DNA of 64,000 nt from Neosynechococcus sphagnicola sy1 (GTDB taxonomy: Bacteria; Cyanobacteriota; Cyanobacteriia; Neosynechococcales; Neosynechococcaceae), in contig NZ_JJML01000029.1 of the NCBI RefSeq assembly GCF_000775285.1, positions 51,428 to 115,427 of the forward strand. The letters are read 5' to 3'. The position numbers were made by a program, and so were the translations under genes. Below are positions 48,274-58,730 of the stretch, piece by piece; within the stretch, counting starts at the first letter, position 1, and each line of letters begins with the position of its first letter. The notes below the pieces were generated by a model. It was not told the DNA's origin. It was given only the letters and a program-made list of their open reading frames with translations, and made no database searches.

Positions 48274-49597
48274 TCAAATTCCCTGAGTATTCGTTGTTTT
48301 GTGGCAACCACCCATGCTTCTTGCGTCGGAGTACCCTTGCTGATACCAGGCTTCTAAAGCCAGTCGATGAATTTCCCGCCAGGGTTGGTGATGCTGTCGT
48401 GCCAGTCTGGCACAGTCTTCGTACTCAGGCTGCACGTTGGTGATGGTCTCCGACCAGCCTTCGGCCATCGCATCCGTAGCAATGCCAGCAAGTTTTAATC
48501 CCAACCTTACCATAGGCCGTTTCTACGGTTTGGATCGAGCGCTGGAGTACCCTTCGCTGTTGCAGCGATCGCCGGATTCCCAGGGTGCTCGTCTCTTGAA
48601 ACAGCACGGTTTCACAAGCAGTAATCTGCTCCGGTGGACAGATCACCGTCAGCAACACCCCCATGCGAGACTTCTTCATGGCGATCGCCTGGGAAAACAC
48701 ATCCACCGCTCCCGCCGCGAACAAATGCTCACAGGCATAGGCGATCGCTTGGGGAGACAGATCATCAATCTGAGTGGCTAAGACCGCTATGGTTTCCGTG
48801 TCGGGAGCGAGGGTTGCCGAACCCTCACAGGGGTTACCAATCCAAAGCCGCAGGATATTTGGCAGCGATAGAGAATGGGAACCAGCTCCCAAGCCCAGGG
48901 TTTGCAGCGCCATCCCTGGGGGAGAGCCAAAGCTGATTGCTAACGTGGTCGCGATCGCCGCCCCCGTAGGGGTGACCAATTCCCTGGCAATCCCATTGCT
49001 ATAAACTGGCACCTGGCGCATCTCCCAGAGCTTCAGCACCGCCGGAGTGGGCACTGGCAGTTGCCCGTGGGCTGCTTTCACCGTGCCGCCCCCCGTAGGC
49101 AAGGCGGAGCAGTAAATTTGATCGATCCCCAACCAATCCAGACCCAGACAGGTACCGACAATATCTACAATGGCATCGGTTGCCCCGACTTCATGGAAGT
49201 GGACTTTTTCCGGCGCAATCCCATGCACCGCCCCCTCCGCCGCTGCGAGTTGGTCAAAAACCTCCAGACTCCAAGCTTCAGCCCGAGGAGGTAAGTGAGC
49301 CCGCCGGATGATCGCGGCAATTTCTGGCAGGTGTCGGGCATGGGGCAGAGGGGAATCATGTACCGCTCCCAAGTGATCCGCGTGATCCGCCCCTGGGGTC
49401 AGATCAACATGAACCTTGGTGGCTTCCTGCCCATTCCGATGCACTCGCTCTGCCCAGAGATGATACTCGTCCGTGATCCCCAGGGAGCTGAGTTGTGCAA
49501 TCAGGTATTCTAAGGGTACTCCCGCGTGAACCAGTGCCCCCAGACACATGTCGCCGGCAATCCCAGTTGGACACTCAAAATAGGCTAGCTTGGTCAT
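48274..49597 (-). CDS. larC: LarC-type nickel-insertion protein (nickel-pincer cofactor), frameshifted
   Basis: CTP-dependent nickel inserter for the pyridinium nickel-pincer nucleotide of LarA-type racemases; the family is also called DUF111. Marks: [71 protein letters not shown], and at the C-terminus [20 protein letters not shown] in another frame. The break is at four T (plus-strand) residues 48493-48496; three give [15 protein letters not shown] and a protein of about 440 residues. larA, larB or larE are not in the window. The nagA gene follows one base after the stop. Confidence 0.87.
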
Positions 49598-49665
49598 AAT
49601 TCGGATTGTCAGGTTTTTTCAGGTACTGCCGCATCTCGGCACCTAACCTACATCCTATTGCCCCC

Positions 49666-50355
49666 ATGGCGAAGATTTACACGATTCATCCAGAAACTCC
49701 CCAGACCCGCACCCTGGAGCAGATTACAGCTGCATTAAAGGATGGAGCTGTGATGCTCTATCCTACGGATACGGTCTATGCCATTGGTTGTGATCTCAAC
49801 GCCAAGTCAGCGATCACTCGGGTGCGGCAGATTAAGCAATTAGCCAACGACAAGCCCCTAACGTTTCTCTGTCCGTCCCTGTCCGATATTGCCAGCTATG
49901 CCATCGTTAGTAATACGGCCTATCGGATCATGAAACACCTGATTCCGGGACCCTACACTTTCCTACTCCCAACCACCAAATTGGTGCCCAAGTTAGTGAT
50001 GAACCCCAAACGCAAAACCACCGGGATTCGGGTTCCGGATCACCGAGTTTGTCAAGGATTGATGCAGACCTTGGGAAACCCGATCATTTCGACTTCTGCC
50101 TACTTACCCACCGATGAAGATATGGCAGAGACTGCCATGCGACAAATTGAGCACCCGATCTCCGGTGCCGAACTGTTTGACCGCCTCGATAAGCTCGTAG
50201 ATTTGATTATCGATGATGGTTCTGAACCCCAGATTCAGGTTTCCACAATTTTAGAGCTGACGACAGAAACTCCCCTGGTACTCCGGCGGGGATTGGGGTG
50301 GGAAGCCGTTGCTGACTGGGATACGGGGGGGGATGGGGATGAACAGCCTGCCTGA
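49666..50355 (+). CDS. YrdC/Sua5-family protein (threonylcarbamoyl-AMP synthase type)
   Basis: About 229 residues of the YrdC/YciO/Sua5 fold. Marks: DGAVMLYPTDTVYAIGCDLN near 27, KPLTFLCPSLSDIASYA with the Lys, PGPYTFLLPTTKLVP, GIRVPDHRVCQGLM and PIISTSAYL. The pattern is closest to the YciO/Sua5-like cyanobacterial form, which may make threonylcarbamoyl-adenylate for tRNA t6A; the exact paralogue is not certain. The ATG at 49666 is preferred over a GTG 20 codons earlier. The tail (DTGGDGDEQPA) is acidic. It diverges from larC with about 70 bases between. Confidence 0.87.
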   Translation: MAKIYTIHPETPQTRTLEQITAALKDGAVMLYPTDTVYAIGCDLNAKSAITRVRQIKQLANDKPLTFLCPSLSDIASYAIVSNTAYRIMKHLIPGPYTFLLPTTKLVPKLVMNPKRKTTGIRVPDHRVCQGLMQTLGNPIISTSAYLPTDEDMAETAMRQIEHPISGAELFDRLDKLVDLIIDDGSEPQIQVSTILELTTETPLVLRRGLGWEAVADWDTGGDGDEQPA

Positions 50356-50477
50356 GGATGGACGGGTTGGCACTGATGCCAATCCCACCAAGGGTGAGGA
50401 TGACTTTAAAGCCCTCCAAGAGCAGGGAGAGAAATATTACCTTCTTGGGGTTGCCTGTTGACCCTCAACCACAGAGC

Positions 50478-51105
50478 CTAAAGGATATACAGCAGCAGGA
50501 AGAGGACAATCCAGACCACATCGACAAAATGCCAATACAGTTCAGCTGCTTCAACGCCAAAGTGGTTGTCTTGGCTGTAGTGACCGGGTTGGAGCGATCG
50601 CCACAGCACCCCGACCATCAGCAGCAACCCAAATAAAACGTGGAGGCCGTGGAATCCTGTCAAAACATAGAAAGTACTGGCGTAGAGGTTCGTGGTCAGG
50701 CCAAATTCTAGGTGCATATACTCATACACCTGACCCGCCAAGAAAATCGACCCCCAGAAGGCAGGTGGCTGCGAACCAGTTACGCAACCCAGAAACCTGA
50801 TTCTTCTTGATCGCCGTATCCGCTTGGTGAATCACAAAGCTACTGGAGATCAAAATCAGGGTGTTAATGCCGGGGAGCAGCAGTTCCCGTTCCGGTGTCC
50901 CTTCGGGGGGCCAAATGGGAGCCACTGCTCGAAAGGTTAGGTAGGCCGTAAACAGCCCCAGAAAAATCATGCTCTCTGCCACCAAAAACACCATCACCCC
51001 AAAGAGGCGGAAGTCATGGTGATGGCCAGCATGACCAGCCGTGGTTTCCTGAGTGTGAGGAAAATTCAGGGTGGAGCTGGATGAATCAACAGTTGGACTT
51101 TGCAT
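50478..51105 (-). CDS. ctaE: Cytochrome c oxidase subunit III, frameshifted
   Basis: Seven-helix CoxC subunit of aa3 oxidase. The N-terminus is hydrophilic (about 25 residues with HAGHHHD), then FLVAESMIFLGLFTAYLTFR near 35, with the conserved Glu-region FGLTTNLYASTFYVLTGFHG (HGLHVLFG follows) and EAAELYWHFVDVVWIVLFLL at the end. The frame changes at five C residues 50751-50755; four give LLGSIFLAGQVYEY. Corrected length is about 208 residues. It is the last gene of ctaC-ctaD-ctaE, 67 bases after ctaD. Confidence 0.93.
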
Positions 51106-51172
51106 GGACGTTACCTAGGGTGCAATCAGCATTAAGTGTGAGCAATTCCCCCGTCAACTAACAGCCCTTGGC

Positions 51173-52867
51173 TTAAACGGTGGAGGAACTGGTTGAGAGG
51201 GCTTCCTGCTCTGTGCCATCCATCGAGGAATTGTGATTGCGATGGAAGAGATCGACCCCATAATCATAGGCACCCACTGTAAGTACTGGATCCGCCTCAA
51301 AATTCTCAACGGGGGGTGGGGAACTGGTGGTCCACTCCAAGCTCAAGGCTCGCCAGGGATTATCGCCAGCAATAGGGCCGCGCATCCAACTCCAAACGGC
51401 ATTGACAATAAAGGGCAGGGTGGAAACCGCCAGGATATAACTGCCGATGGTGCAGACCAGATTTAAGGTTGCAAATTGGGGATCATACTCTGCAACCCGG
51501 CGGGGCATTCCTGCCATGCCCAGCTTGTGCATGGGCATAAACGCTAGGTTAAAGCCAACAAGGGTGAGGGCAAAGTGAATTCTGCCCCAGGTCTCGTTCA
51601 TCATCCGCCCCGTCATTTTAGGGAACCAATGATAGAACCCAGCATAGAGGCCAAACACACTACCGCCAAAGAGGACATAGTGCAGGTGGGCGACGATAAA
51701 GTAAGTGTCGTGGACATGGATATCGAAGGGAACGGAGGCAACCATGACCCCGCTAATGCCGCCGATCACAAACATGGAGACAAATCCCATCCCAAACAAC
51801 AGTGCACTGTTGAGGCGTAACTTGCCCCCCCAAAGGGTGCCCAACCAGCTGAAAATTTTGATCCCTGTGGGCACGGCAATGATCATGGTCGTGATCATAA
51901 AAAACATGCGTAACCAGGGTGGCGTGCCGCTGGTAAACATGTGATGCGCCCAGACAATCGTTCCCAAAAAGCTGATGGCCAAACTAGAATAGGCGATCGC
52001 TTGATAACCAAAGATTGGCTTCCGGGCATGGGTCGGCAGAATTTCTGAAATCATCCCAAAAACCGGCAGAATCATAATGTAGACCGCCGGATGGGAATAA
52101 AACCAGAACATGTGCTGATACACTATCGGATCTACCCCCCCCTGTCGGGGTTGAAGAAGGCGGTTCCGGCCAATAGATCAAAGGACAACAGAATTAAAGA
52201 CCCCCGCAAGCACCGGGGTGGAAATCAACACCATCAACGAAGTGGCCAGCATCGCCCAGCAGAACAAGGGCATCTGATTGAAGCCCATCCCAGGTAGCCG
52301 CATTTTGACAATGGTCACCAGGAAGTTGAGCGCCGCCAAAATGGAGGACGTTCCCAGCAACAGGACGCTGAGAATCCAAATCGCTTCCCCTGCCTTGCCA
52401 TTCATCAGACTTAAGGGGGGATAGGATGTCCACCCCGAGCCAGGGGCTCCGACGAGGAAACTACTCATCAGCATCAAGCCTGCGGGGGGGATCATCCAGA
52501 AGGCAACGGCATTTAATTTAGGGAAGGCCATGTCTCTGGCACCAATCATCAACGGCACCAAGTAGTTACCGAACCCTCCAGTACCCGCAGGCACAATCCA
52601 AAGAAAAATCATCACCGTGGCATGGACAGTGAAGAGACTGTTGTAGACTTCACGACTGACAAAATCTACCTCAGGAGTTGCCAGTTCGGTACGAATGCCA
52701 GTGGCTAGTAATCCACCAATCAGGTAGAAAAAAAAGGTGGTGACTAAGTATTGAATCCCAATGACCTTATGGTCCGTACTAAAGGTGAAGAACTGCCACC
52801 AGGGGGTTGGGTGGGGCGGATGTAACTGCCCCGTGCCGATCTGGGGTTTGATCTCAAGTTGTGTCAT
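51173..52867 (-). CDS. ctaD: Cytochrome c oxidase subunit I, two frameshifts
   Basis: Catalytic haem-copper subunit, about 564 residues, twelve helices. Marks: HKVIGIQYLVTTFFFYLIGG, FTVHATVMIFLWIVP with the haem a His, FYSHPAVYIMILP with CuB His and cross-linked Tyr, VWAHHMFTSG (His pair to CuB) and HVHDTYFIVAHLHYVLFGG with the haem a3 and haem a His. The frame breaks twice close together: at AAA 52196-52198 (one too many) and at eight C residues 52135-52142 (one too few). Between them the correct frame reads LILLSFDLLAGTAFFNPDRG. Everything matches proton-pumping A-type oxidases of cyanobacteria. Confidence 0.95.
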
Positions 52868-52931
52868 AGAGAATTCTGTCTGCCGTTGGTGCCAACTACT
52901 GAATGCTGCTGATGAATGCTACTGAAGGCTG

Positions 52932-53963
52932 CTAACTGTGGAGATGAGGGCTGGGAGATCGATGACTGCTGGGAGTCGAGAGATACTGTAAAGATGAGGG
53001 TTGAATCCCTAGCTCGTCGGCGTAGGGAGCCAGAAAATCGCTAGGGGCTGAGGTTGCAGGTTGGAGGGCCACGGTCTGATCCAGGGCTTCGCTGCTGGCG
53101 ACCTGCTGACTTTGCATCCAGTCATTAAACCCATCAGGAGTTTCCACCAACACTTGAGTCTTCATCCCACCGTGGTAAGAACCGCATAATTCTGCACAAA
53201 TCACGGGATAGCCACCGAGGCGAGTGGGCGTAAACCGTAACTGGGTCTCTCGCCCTGGAATCACATCTTGTTTGAGGCGAAATTGGGGCACCCAGAAGGC
53301 ATGGATGACATCACTGGCGGAGAGATTCAGTTGCACCAGCCGCCCCACAGGCACATGGAGTTCTCCGGAAACCACCCCACTGTCGGGATAGTTAAAGATC
53401 CAAGCGAATTGCAACCCGGTGACATTCACCATCAAGGGCTGAGGTGCATCGGTCAGTGTCGTTTTCCTAGGCACTGCATCCATTGCAGGAGAGGTCTGGG
53501 CTAGCGCATCACTTAGGGGCAAGGGAGCTGCGATCGCGGCTCCTGAACCATGGGCAATCTCCTCGGTCGGAGCCTTGTGGTGGGACATGCCATGTCCCAT
53601 CGGGTCAAGACCATTCCCCTGAGCCATGTAGACATCAAAACTGAACACCCCAATGGCGAGGACAATCACCGTGGGAATTGCTGTCCAGAGAATTTCTAGG
53701 GGGACATTACCATGGACAGGAGAGCCATCCGTCTCATCGCCCGCCCGACGACGAAACCGAATCGCTACCACAATTAAGGTGCCCTGCACCAGAATGAACA
53801 GACCAACGGCAATCACCATCATGGCGTTGAACAATTGATCGACCCGAAAGGCCTCTTGTGAAGCTTCAGTTGGCATCAGTCCATGATTTTGACCAACCCA
53901 TAGGCTGACCAAGGTCAGCGTAATGCCAGCCAGCATTGTCAGAATTGAACTAGGAATTTTCAC
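52932..53963 (-). CDS. ctaC: Cytochrome c oxidase subunit II
   Basis: CuA-bearing subunit, 343 residues. Two N-terminal helices (ILTMLAGITLTLVSLWVG and MMVIAVGLFILVQGTLIVVA) are followed by RRAGDETDGSPVHGNVPLEI, then a periplasmic domain with the CuA site HAFWVPQF and VICAELCGSYHGGMKTQVLV. The usual linker after helix 2 is lengthened by about 40 residues, including a His/Met-rich stretch DPMGHGMSHHK that might bind metal. The C-terminal 50 residues are Ser/Pro-rich. It is first in ctaC-ctaD-ctaE, diverging from ctaA. Confidence 0.95.
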   Translation of the reverse strand: MKIPSSILTMLAGITLTLVSLWVGQNHGLMPTEASQEAFRVDQLFNAMMVIAVGLFILVQGTLIVVAIRFRRRAGDETDGSPVHGNVPLEILWTAIPTVIVLAIGVFSFDVYMAQGNGLDPMGHGMSHHKAPTEEIAHGSGAAIAAPLPLSDALAQTSPAMDAVPRKTTLTDAPQPLMVNVTGLQFAWIFNYPDSGVVSGELHVPVGRLVQLNLSASDVIHAFWVPQFRLKQDVIPGRETQLRFTPTRLGGYPVICAELCGSYHGGMKTQVLVETPDGFNDWMQSQQVASSEALDQTVALQPATSAPSDFLAPYADELGIQPSSLQYLSTPSSHRSPSPHLHS

Positions 53964-54423
53964 AGCTTCAGGGTTCCTGCCAAACTTTCAGAGGATGAAG
54001 ACGCTGAGTTGCAACAGCAACGACACGCCAAAACGTCACCGTACTTTCCACTAGACCCTACCTACACCCTAAAGCAGGCAAACTCCAAGGAGCATGGGAA
54101 TTCACCATTCTTAGTCATTTCTTTGGGATCGAAATTGGCTTCGGGGTGGCAGCTACTGCGGCCTTCGATACCCAGTATCGCTGAGAATTACCTATCCTTA
54201 TCATTGAATCAGAGCTAAACCATGCTGATGTTAACAAATTTGAATTTTGTTATAAAAGCAACAATTTTCTTGGAAACTGCTTCAAAAACAAAGAAATTCC
54301 AAAGGTTTTCGACTCTGGGAATGACTTGACTAAAGTAGATTCTAGAATTTAATCCTGAAGCCATGGCTTCCCAATTGACTGCTGAGCTTCTCCTCTGTCC
54401 TGAATCCAATTTCATCGCTCACC
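53964..54423 (+). other. Gene-free divergent region between ctaC and ctaA
   Basis: About 460 bases. The first 250 bases hold no family-like frame; the stretch 54220-54350 is AT-rich and must contain the ctaA promoter. No operator or riboswitch pattern could be called. Confidence 0.55.
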
Positions 54424-55377
54424 ATGAACCTTGATGTTACCTCCTTGGTAGACACCTTCCCAGAAGCAAGTAAACTGTCTCAGCCACTGGTACAGAAGCG
54501 ATTGCGGTACTTTGTTTGGATCATGGCGGCTGCCACCCTGTTTCTGATGGCGTTGGGCAGTGCCACTCGGGTGATGAACGCCGGACTTTCCTGCCCCGAC
54601 TGGCCGCTGTGCTATGGTCAACTTCTACCCCAGCAGCAGATGAATCTTCAGGTCTTCCTGGAGTGGTTTCACCGCCTGATTGCATCGAGTATGGGATTTC
54701 TGGCGATCGCCCTGTTTGGAGTGTCTTGGTGGCAGCGACAACAACTTCCACGGTGGCTCCCTGGTGCAAGCTCCTTAGTCCTGGGTCTGGTGGTATTCCA
54801 GGGAATTTTGGGAGGATTGACCGTCACAGAACTGCTGCGGTTTGACATTGTGACGGCCCATTTGGGCACTGGGTTACTGTTCTTTGTCACCCTGGTTGCG
54901 ATCGCGGCCTCCCTGACGCCTTATCAAGGAATGGGTACTGTGGGCAAATTGCCCTGGATTAGCCTCAGTGCCGCCGCCCTGGTGTATCTGCAAAGCCTGC
55001 TCGGGGGCTTAGTGGCCTCTCAATGGGCCTTACATCAATGCTTGAATGCTTCTCAACTCTGCCAAATCATGAATAGCCACATTCTAGGGGTGGTTCCGGC
55101 CAGTCTGGCCATATTGTTTTTGGGGGTCTCGGTTTGGCGGACACCCGCACTGCACCCCTTGCTGCGCACCCTGGCGAATTTGGTGAGTTTGCTGTTGCTA
55201 TCACAAATTACCTTGGGAGTTGCTACCTTCCGACTCCATCTGCAAGTTGAACCATTAACCGTCGCTCACCAGTTTGTTGGTGCCGCATTGCTGGGAACCT
55301 TGACCGTGTTCTCAGTGATGGCGCTCCGAGATATGACTCCAGACTGTGACGAGTCATTACTGAGCCAGGAGCCATAG
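54424..55377 (+). CDS. ctaA: Haem A synthase (CtaA/Cox15)
   Basis: Oxidises the C8 methyl of haem O to give haem A. 317 residues, eight helices in two bundles. Histidine ligands sit in EWFHRLIASSMGFLAI, VTAHLGTGLLFFVTLV, MNSHILGVVPASLA and VAHQFVGAALLGTLTV, and the N-terminal NAGLSCPDWPLCYGQLLPQ carries the cysteine loop of the family. Runs with ctaB in the same direction (about 108 bases apart). Confidence 0.95.
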   Translation: MNLDVTSLVDTFPEASKLSQPLVQKRLRYFVWIMAAATLFLMALGSATRVMNAGLSCPDWPLCYGQLLPQQQMNLQVFLEWFHRLIASSMGFLAIALFGVSWWQRQQLPRWLPGASSLVLGLVVFQGILGGLTVTELLRFDIVTAHLGTGLLFFVTLVAIAASLTPYQGMGTVGKLPWISLSAAALVYLQSLLGGLVASQWALHQCLNASQLCQIMNSHILGVVPASLAILFLGVSVWRTPALHPLLRTLANLVSLLLLSQITLGVATFRLHLQVEPLTVAHQFVGAALLGTLTVFSVMALRDMTPDCDESLLSQEP

Positions 55378-55485
55378 TCATTGTTATTCAGCATCAGTGG
55401 TTCCTGCGTTGGGGATTTTCAGCGCCCCAGAGACCGATTTCAACCTGACTCCACCCTTTGACTTTATCTTCAGGACTGAATCTCC

Positions 55486-56482
55486 ATGCAAGAAACGATT
55501 GGGACTCCGATCCAGCGACATCATCAGAATTTCCTCCAGGTCATTCAGAGCTACTATCAACTCACCAAACCCCGGATTATTCTGTTGCTGCTGATCACTA
55601 CGGCGGGGGGGATGTGGGTTGCGGCGCAGGGGCAGATAAATCCAGCCTTATTGTTGGTAACTTTGACCGGAGGCGCTTTAGCGGCGGCCTCTGCCAATAC
55701 CATTAATTGTCTCTACGACCGGGATATTGACTTCATTATGGAGCGTACCCGTCACCGCCCTTTACCCTCCGGACGGGTGCAACCCCTGGATGCGCTGCTG
55801 TTCGCCATTGCCCTTGCGGGAGCCTCTTTCGCCCTACTCACCACCGGCGCCAATCTTCTGAGCGCCTGTCTGGCCTTTTCGGGGATTGTCTTCTATGTCG
55901 GCATCTATACCCATCTGCTGAAGCGTCACAGTACGCTCAATATTGTGATTGGAGGAGCCGCAGGGGCGATTCCTCCCCTGGTTGGCTGGGCCGCGGTCAC
56001 CGGAGAGCTAAGCTGGGCGGCTTGGATTTTGTTCGCCATTATTTTCCTCTGGACGCCCCCTCACTTTTGGGCGTTGGCGATCATGATCCGGGATGACTAT
56101 GCCCAGGTGGGGGTGCCGATGCTGCCTGTCGTAGTGGGAGATGCACCCACCACCCGCCAAAGTTTTTTACTATACTTTGGTGCTCCTGCCCGTTACCCTG
56201 TTGCTGACCTACCCCCTCCACTCCTTGGGAGCCGTCTATGCAATGGTGGCCGTGCTCTTGGGCAGTTGGTTTATCTACCAAGCCTGGAGGTTGATGCAGG
56301 ATCCCAGCGATCGCCACCTGGCCCGATCGGTGTTTAAGTTTTCAATTCTCTACCTGATGTTGCTCTGTGCCGGCATGGCCGTGGACACCCTCCCCGCCGT
56401 CCACGGGCTGACGGCAAGCCTGACGGATCATTTACAGATGCTCGTCAGTGCGCTGCCAATTTCGGGGAGTTTTACGCCTTAG
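55486..56482 (+). CDS. ctaB: Protohaem IX farnesyltransferase (haem O synthase), frameshifted
   Basis: Membrane prenyltransferase of the UbiA family that makes haem O. Marks: [40 protein letters not shown] (NxxxDxxxD), [19 protein letters not shown], the second Asp motif [14 protein letters not shown] and [19 protein letters not shown]. The frame changes at six T residues 56163-56168; five restore [20 protein letters not shown] and the C-terminal helices to 56482. Corrected length about 331 residues. It follows ctaA; an ABC-2 exporter follows it. Confidence 0.93.
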
Positions 56483-56529
56483 AATCCCTACCCCTTAGAA
56501 TAGGCTGGTATAGATTTGTTTCTAATCCC

Positions 56530-57549
56530 ATGCCTCCGGCCGTCTTCATTCAAGGTCTCCGCAAATCCTATGGCTTGGTAGCCGCCCTGGGAGATGTCTC
56601 GTTTCAAGTGCAACCGGGTGAAATTTTCGGCTTACTTGGCCCCAATGGTGCGGGTAAGACCACAACCCTACGGATTCTCTGTGGCCTCAGCACCCCCGAT
56701 CACGGAGACGTTGAGGTTGCGGGAATTTCTGTGATCCACAATCCCAGGGCTGCCCGACAACACCTAGGCTATGTAGCACAAGAGGTTGCCATTGATAAGG
56801 TGCTCACAGGCCAGGAACTTCTAGAGTTACAGGCGGCTCTCTACCATCTACCGCGATCCCTAGCCAGGGAGCGGATTCAGACCATGGTGCAACTGCTGGG
56901 TCTGACGGAATGGGTCAACCAAAAGACCGGCACCTACTCGGGGGGGCTGCGGAAGCGTCTAGATTTGGCAGCCGGTCTGCTCCACCAACCTGATGTTTTA
57001 GTGCTCGATGAGCCAACCGTAGGTCTGGACATTGAAAGCCGCGTCGTGATCTGGGACTTTTTGCGCCAGCTCCGCGACCAGGGAACAACAGTGTTGCTCA
57101 CCAGCCACTATTTAGAAGAAGTCGATGCCCTGGCCGATCGCGTGGCAATTATTGATCGGGGGATGGTGATTGCCCTTGGCACTCCTTCGGAACTGAAAGA
57201 TCGGGTTGGGGGCGATCGCATTACCCTCCGTATTCGGGAGTTTACGTCCCTTGAGGAAGCTGAATCCGCCCGCCAAATGCTGGGGGCACTGCCCTTAGTG
57301 CAGGAAGTGATCATCAATCCTGCCCAAGGCAACTCCTTGAATCTGGTTGTGACCCCCCAGAGCGAGGCGCTATTAACCATTCAATCCGCTCTCCAAACTG
57401 CCGGATTGCCGATCTTTGGCGTGGCTCAATCTCGACCGAGCTTAGATGATGTTTACTTGGCGGCAACCGGACGCACCCTACTAGATGCCGAAATCGCCGC
57501 CTCCAGTAGCCGCGATCCCAAAGCCGAGCGCAAACAGAATATGCGCTAA
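56530..57549 (+). CDS. ABC-2 exporter ATPase (DrrA-like)
   Basis: Cytoplasmic ATPase: Walker [19 protein letters not shown] near 37, Q-loop YVAQEVAIDKVLTG, signature YSGGLRKRLDLAAGL, Walker B VLVLDEPTVGLDIESR, H-loop LLTSHYLEEVDALA, then a DrrA-type C-terminal domain (residues 215-310) ending in PSLDDVYLAATG. 339 residues. It starts 47 bases after ctaB, so it may be transcribed with the haem A genes. It partners the permease that starts 142 bases after its stop. Confidence 0.93.
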   Translation: MPPAVFIQGLRKSYGLVAALGDVSFQVQPGEIFGLLGPNGAGKTTTLRILCGLSTPDHGDVEVAGISVIHNPRAARQHLGYVAQEVAIDKVLTGQELLELQAALYHLPRSLARERIQTMVQLLGLTEWVNQKTGTYSGGLRKRLDLAAGLLHQPDVLVLDEPTVGLDIESRVVIWDFLRQLRDQGTTVLLTSHYLEEVDALADRVAIIDRGMVIALGTPSELKDRVGGDRITLRIREFTSLEEAESARQMLGALPLVQEVIINPAQGNSLNLVVTPQSEALLTIQSALQTAGLPIFGVAQSRPSLDDVYLAATGRTLLDAEIAASSSRDPKAERKQNMR

Positions 57550-57691
57550 TAAGGGGTACCTGCTTCAGGGAAGGATCTCGGCAGAGACTTCGGGGAGCAG
57601 TGCTTGATCGTTTAAGAACCCATCGGTTCAAGTTGTCGCTACCGTCACCCAGTCGGGTCATTTTCCTAATTTCTAAAAAGGAGGATCTACG

Positions 57692-58597
57692 ATGAGCCCT
57701 ACTACCACACCTCAACCTGCGGTCACCTCCTCCCAAGCAAGGGATAAGAGTCTGGCAAGTGCTCGACAGATGTCCGCCCCTCGCAGCCAAGTCGGCGATT
57801 TTGTTCAAGAGACGATCGCCCTGACGCGACGATTGTTTATCCAGTTACAGCGTCGCCCGTCCACCTTAATTGCTGGCATCATCCAACCCCTGATGTGGCT
57901 AGTCTTGTTTGGAGCCTTGTTCCAGAACGCTCCACCAGGATTGTTTGGGGACAGTCAAAACTACGGGCAATTTCTCGGTGCTGGGGTGTTGGTGTTCACC
58001 GCCTTTGGGGGAGCCTTGAATGCTGGCTTACCTGTGATGTTTGATCGAGAATTTGGGTTTCTGAATCGCCTCCTAGTGGCTCCCCTTGCTTCTCGCTTCT
58101 CGATTGTGCTGGCTTCCGCCATTTTTATTGCCACCCTCAGTTTGCTGCAATCGGCGGCAATTGTGGTCACTGGGGCATTTTTGGGGGCAGGCTTACCCGA
58201 TTTAGTCGGCCTTGGGGTGGTGATAGCAGTGGTGCTATTGCTGGTTTTAGGTGTCACGGCTTTGAGTTTGGGGTTGGCCTTTGCCCTCCCTGGGCATATT
58301 GAATTAATTGCTGTGATTTTTGTCACCAATCTGCCGCTGCTGTTTGCCAGCACCGCCCTAGCTCCCCTCTCCTTTATGCCCCACTGGTTGCAGGTGGTGG
58401 CGACCTTAAATCCCTTGAGTTACGCCATTGAAGCCATTCGTTTCCTCTATATTCACAGCGACTGGTCCCTGGGAAGTGTCGTGATGCAGTCTCCTTGGGG
58501 TGCCATCACCATGGGAGGGGCATTGCTGGTGCTTTTGGTTTTTGACGCGATCGCCCTAGTGGGAATTCAGCCGTTGCTCCAACGCCGCCTGTCTTAA
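57692..58597 (+). CDS. ABC-2 exporter permease (DrrB-like)
   Basis: 301 residues with an N-terminal cytoplasmic stretch of about 45 residues and six helices: RPSTLIAGIIQPLMWLVLFG, GVLVFTAFGGALNAGLPVM, then the coupling helix FDREFGFLNRLLVAPLASRF and the C-terminal LNPLSYAIEAIRFLYIHSDW typical of DrrB/NodJ types. AAAAAGGAGG lies about 5 bases before the ATG, a strong ribosome-binding site. It works with the ATPase just upstream; the substrate is not known, but a place next to haem A genes is conserved enough to suggest a membrane-biogenesis role (inference). Confidence 0.9.
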   Translation: MSPTTTPQPAVTSSQARDKSLASARQMSAPRSQVGDFVQETIALTRRLFIQLQRRPSTLIAGIIQPLMWLVLFGALFQNAPPGLFGDSQNYGQFLGAGVLVFTAFGGALNAGLPVMFDREFGFLNRLLVAPLASRFSIVLASAIFIATLSLLQSAAIVVTGAFLGAGLPDLVGLGVVIAVVLLLVLGVTALSLGLAFALPGHIELIAVIFVTNLPLLFASTALAPLSFMPHWLQVVATLNPLSYAIEAIRFLYIHSDWSLGSVVMQSPWGAITMGGALLVLLVFDAIALVGIQPLLQRRLS

Positions 58598-58702
58598 CCG
58601 TTCGTCAAAGCGCTGAAGTCGCAGCTCCAGACAAAGTTGACTATTTTTAACAAAAGTCTGAGTTTGGGGAGCCCATAGAAGAGCCCTCTCCCCTGAAAAC
58701 TG

Positions 58703-58730
58703 ATCCCCGGCCACCTCGTCGGGGATTTTT
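58703..58730 (+). terminator. Intrinsic terminator after the exporter genes
   Basis: ATCCCCG (58703-58709) pairs with CGGGGAT (58720-58726) over a ten-base loop, followed by TTTTT. It lies about 105 bases beyond the permease stop. Confidence 0.7.
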
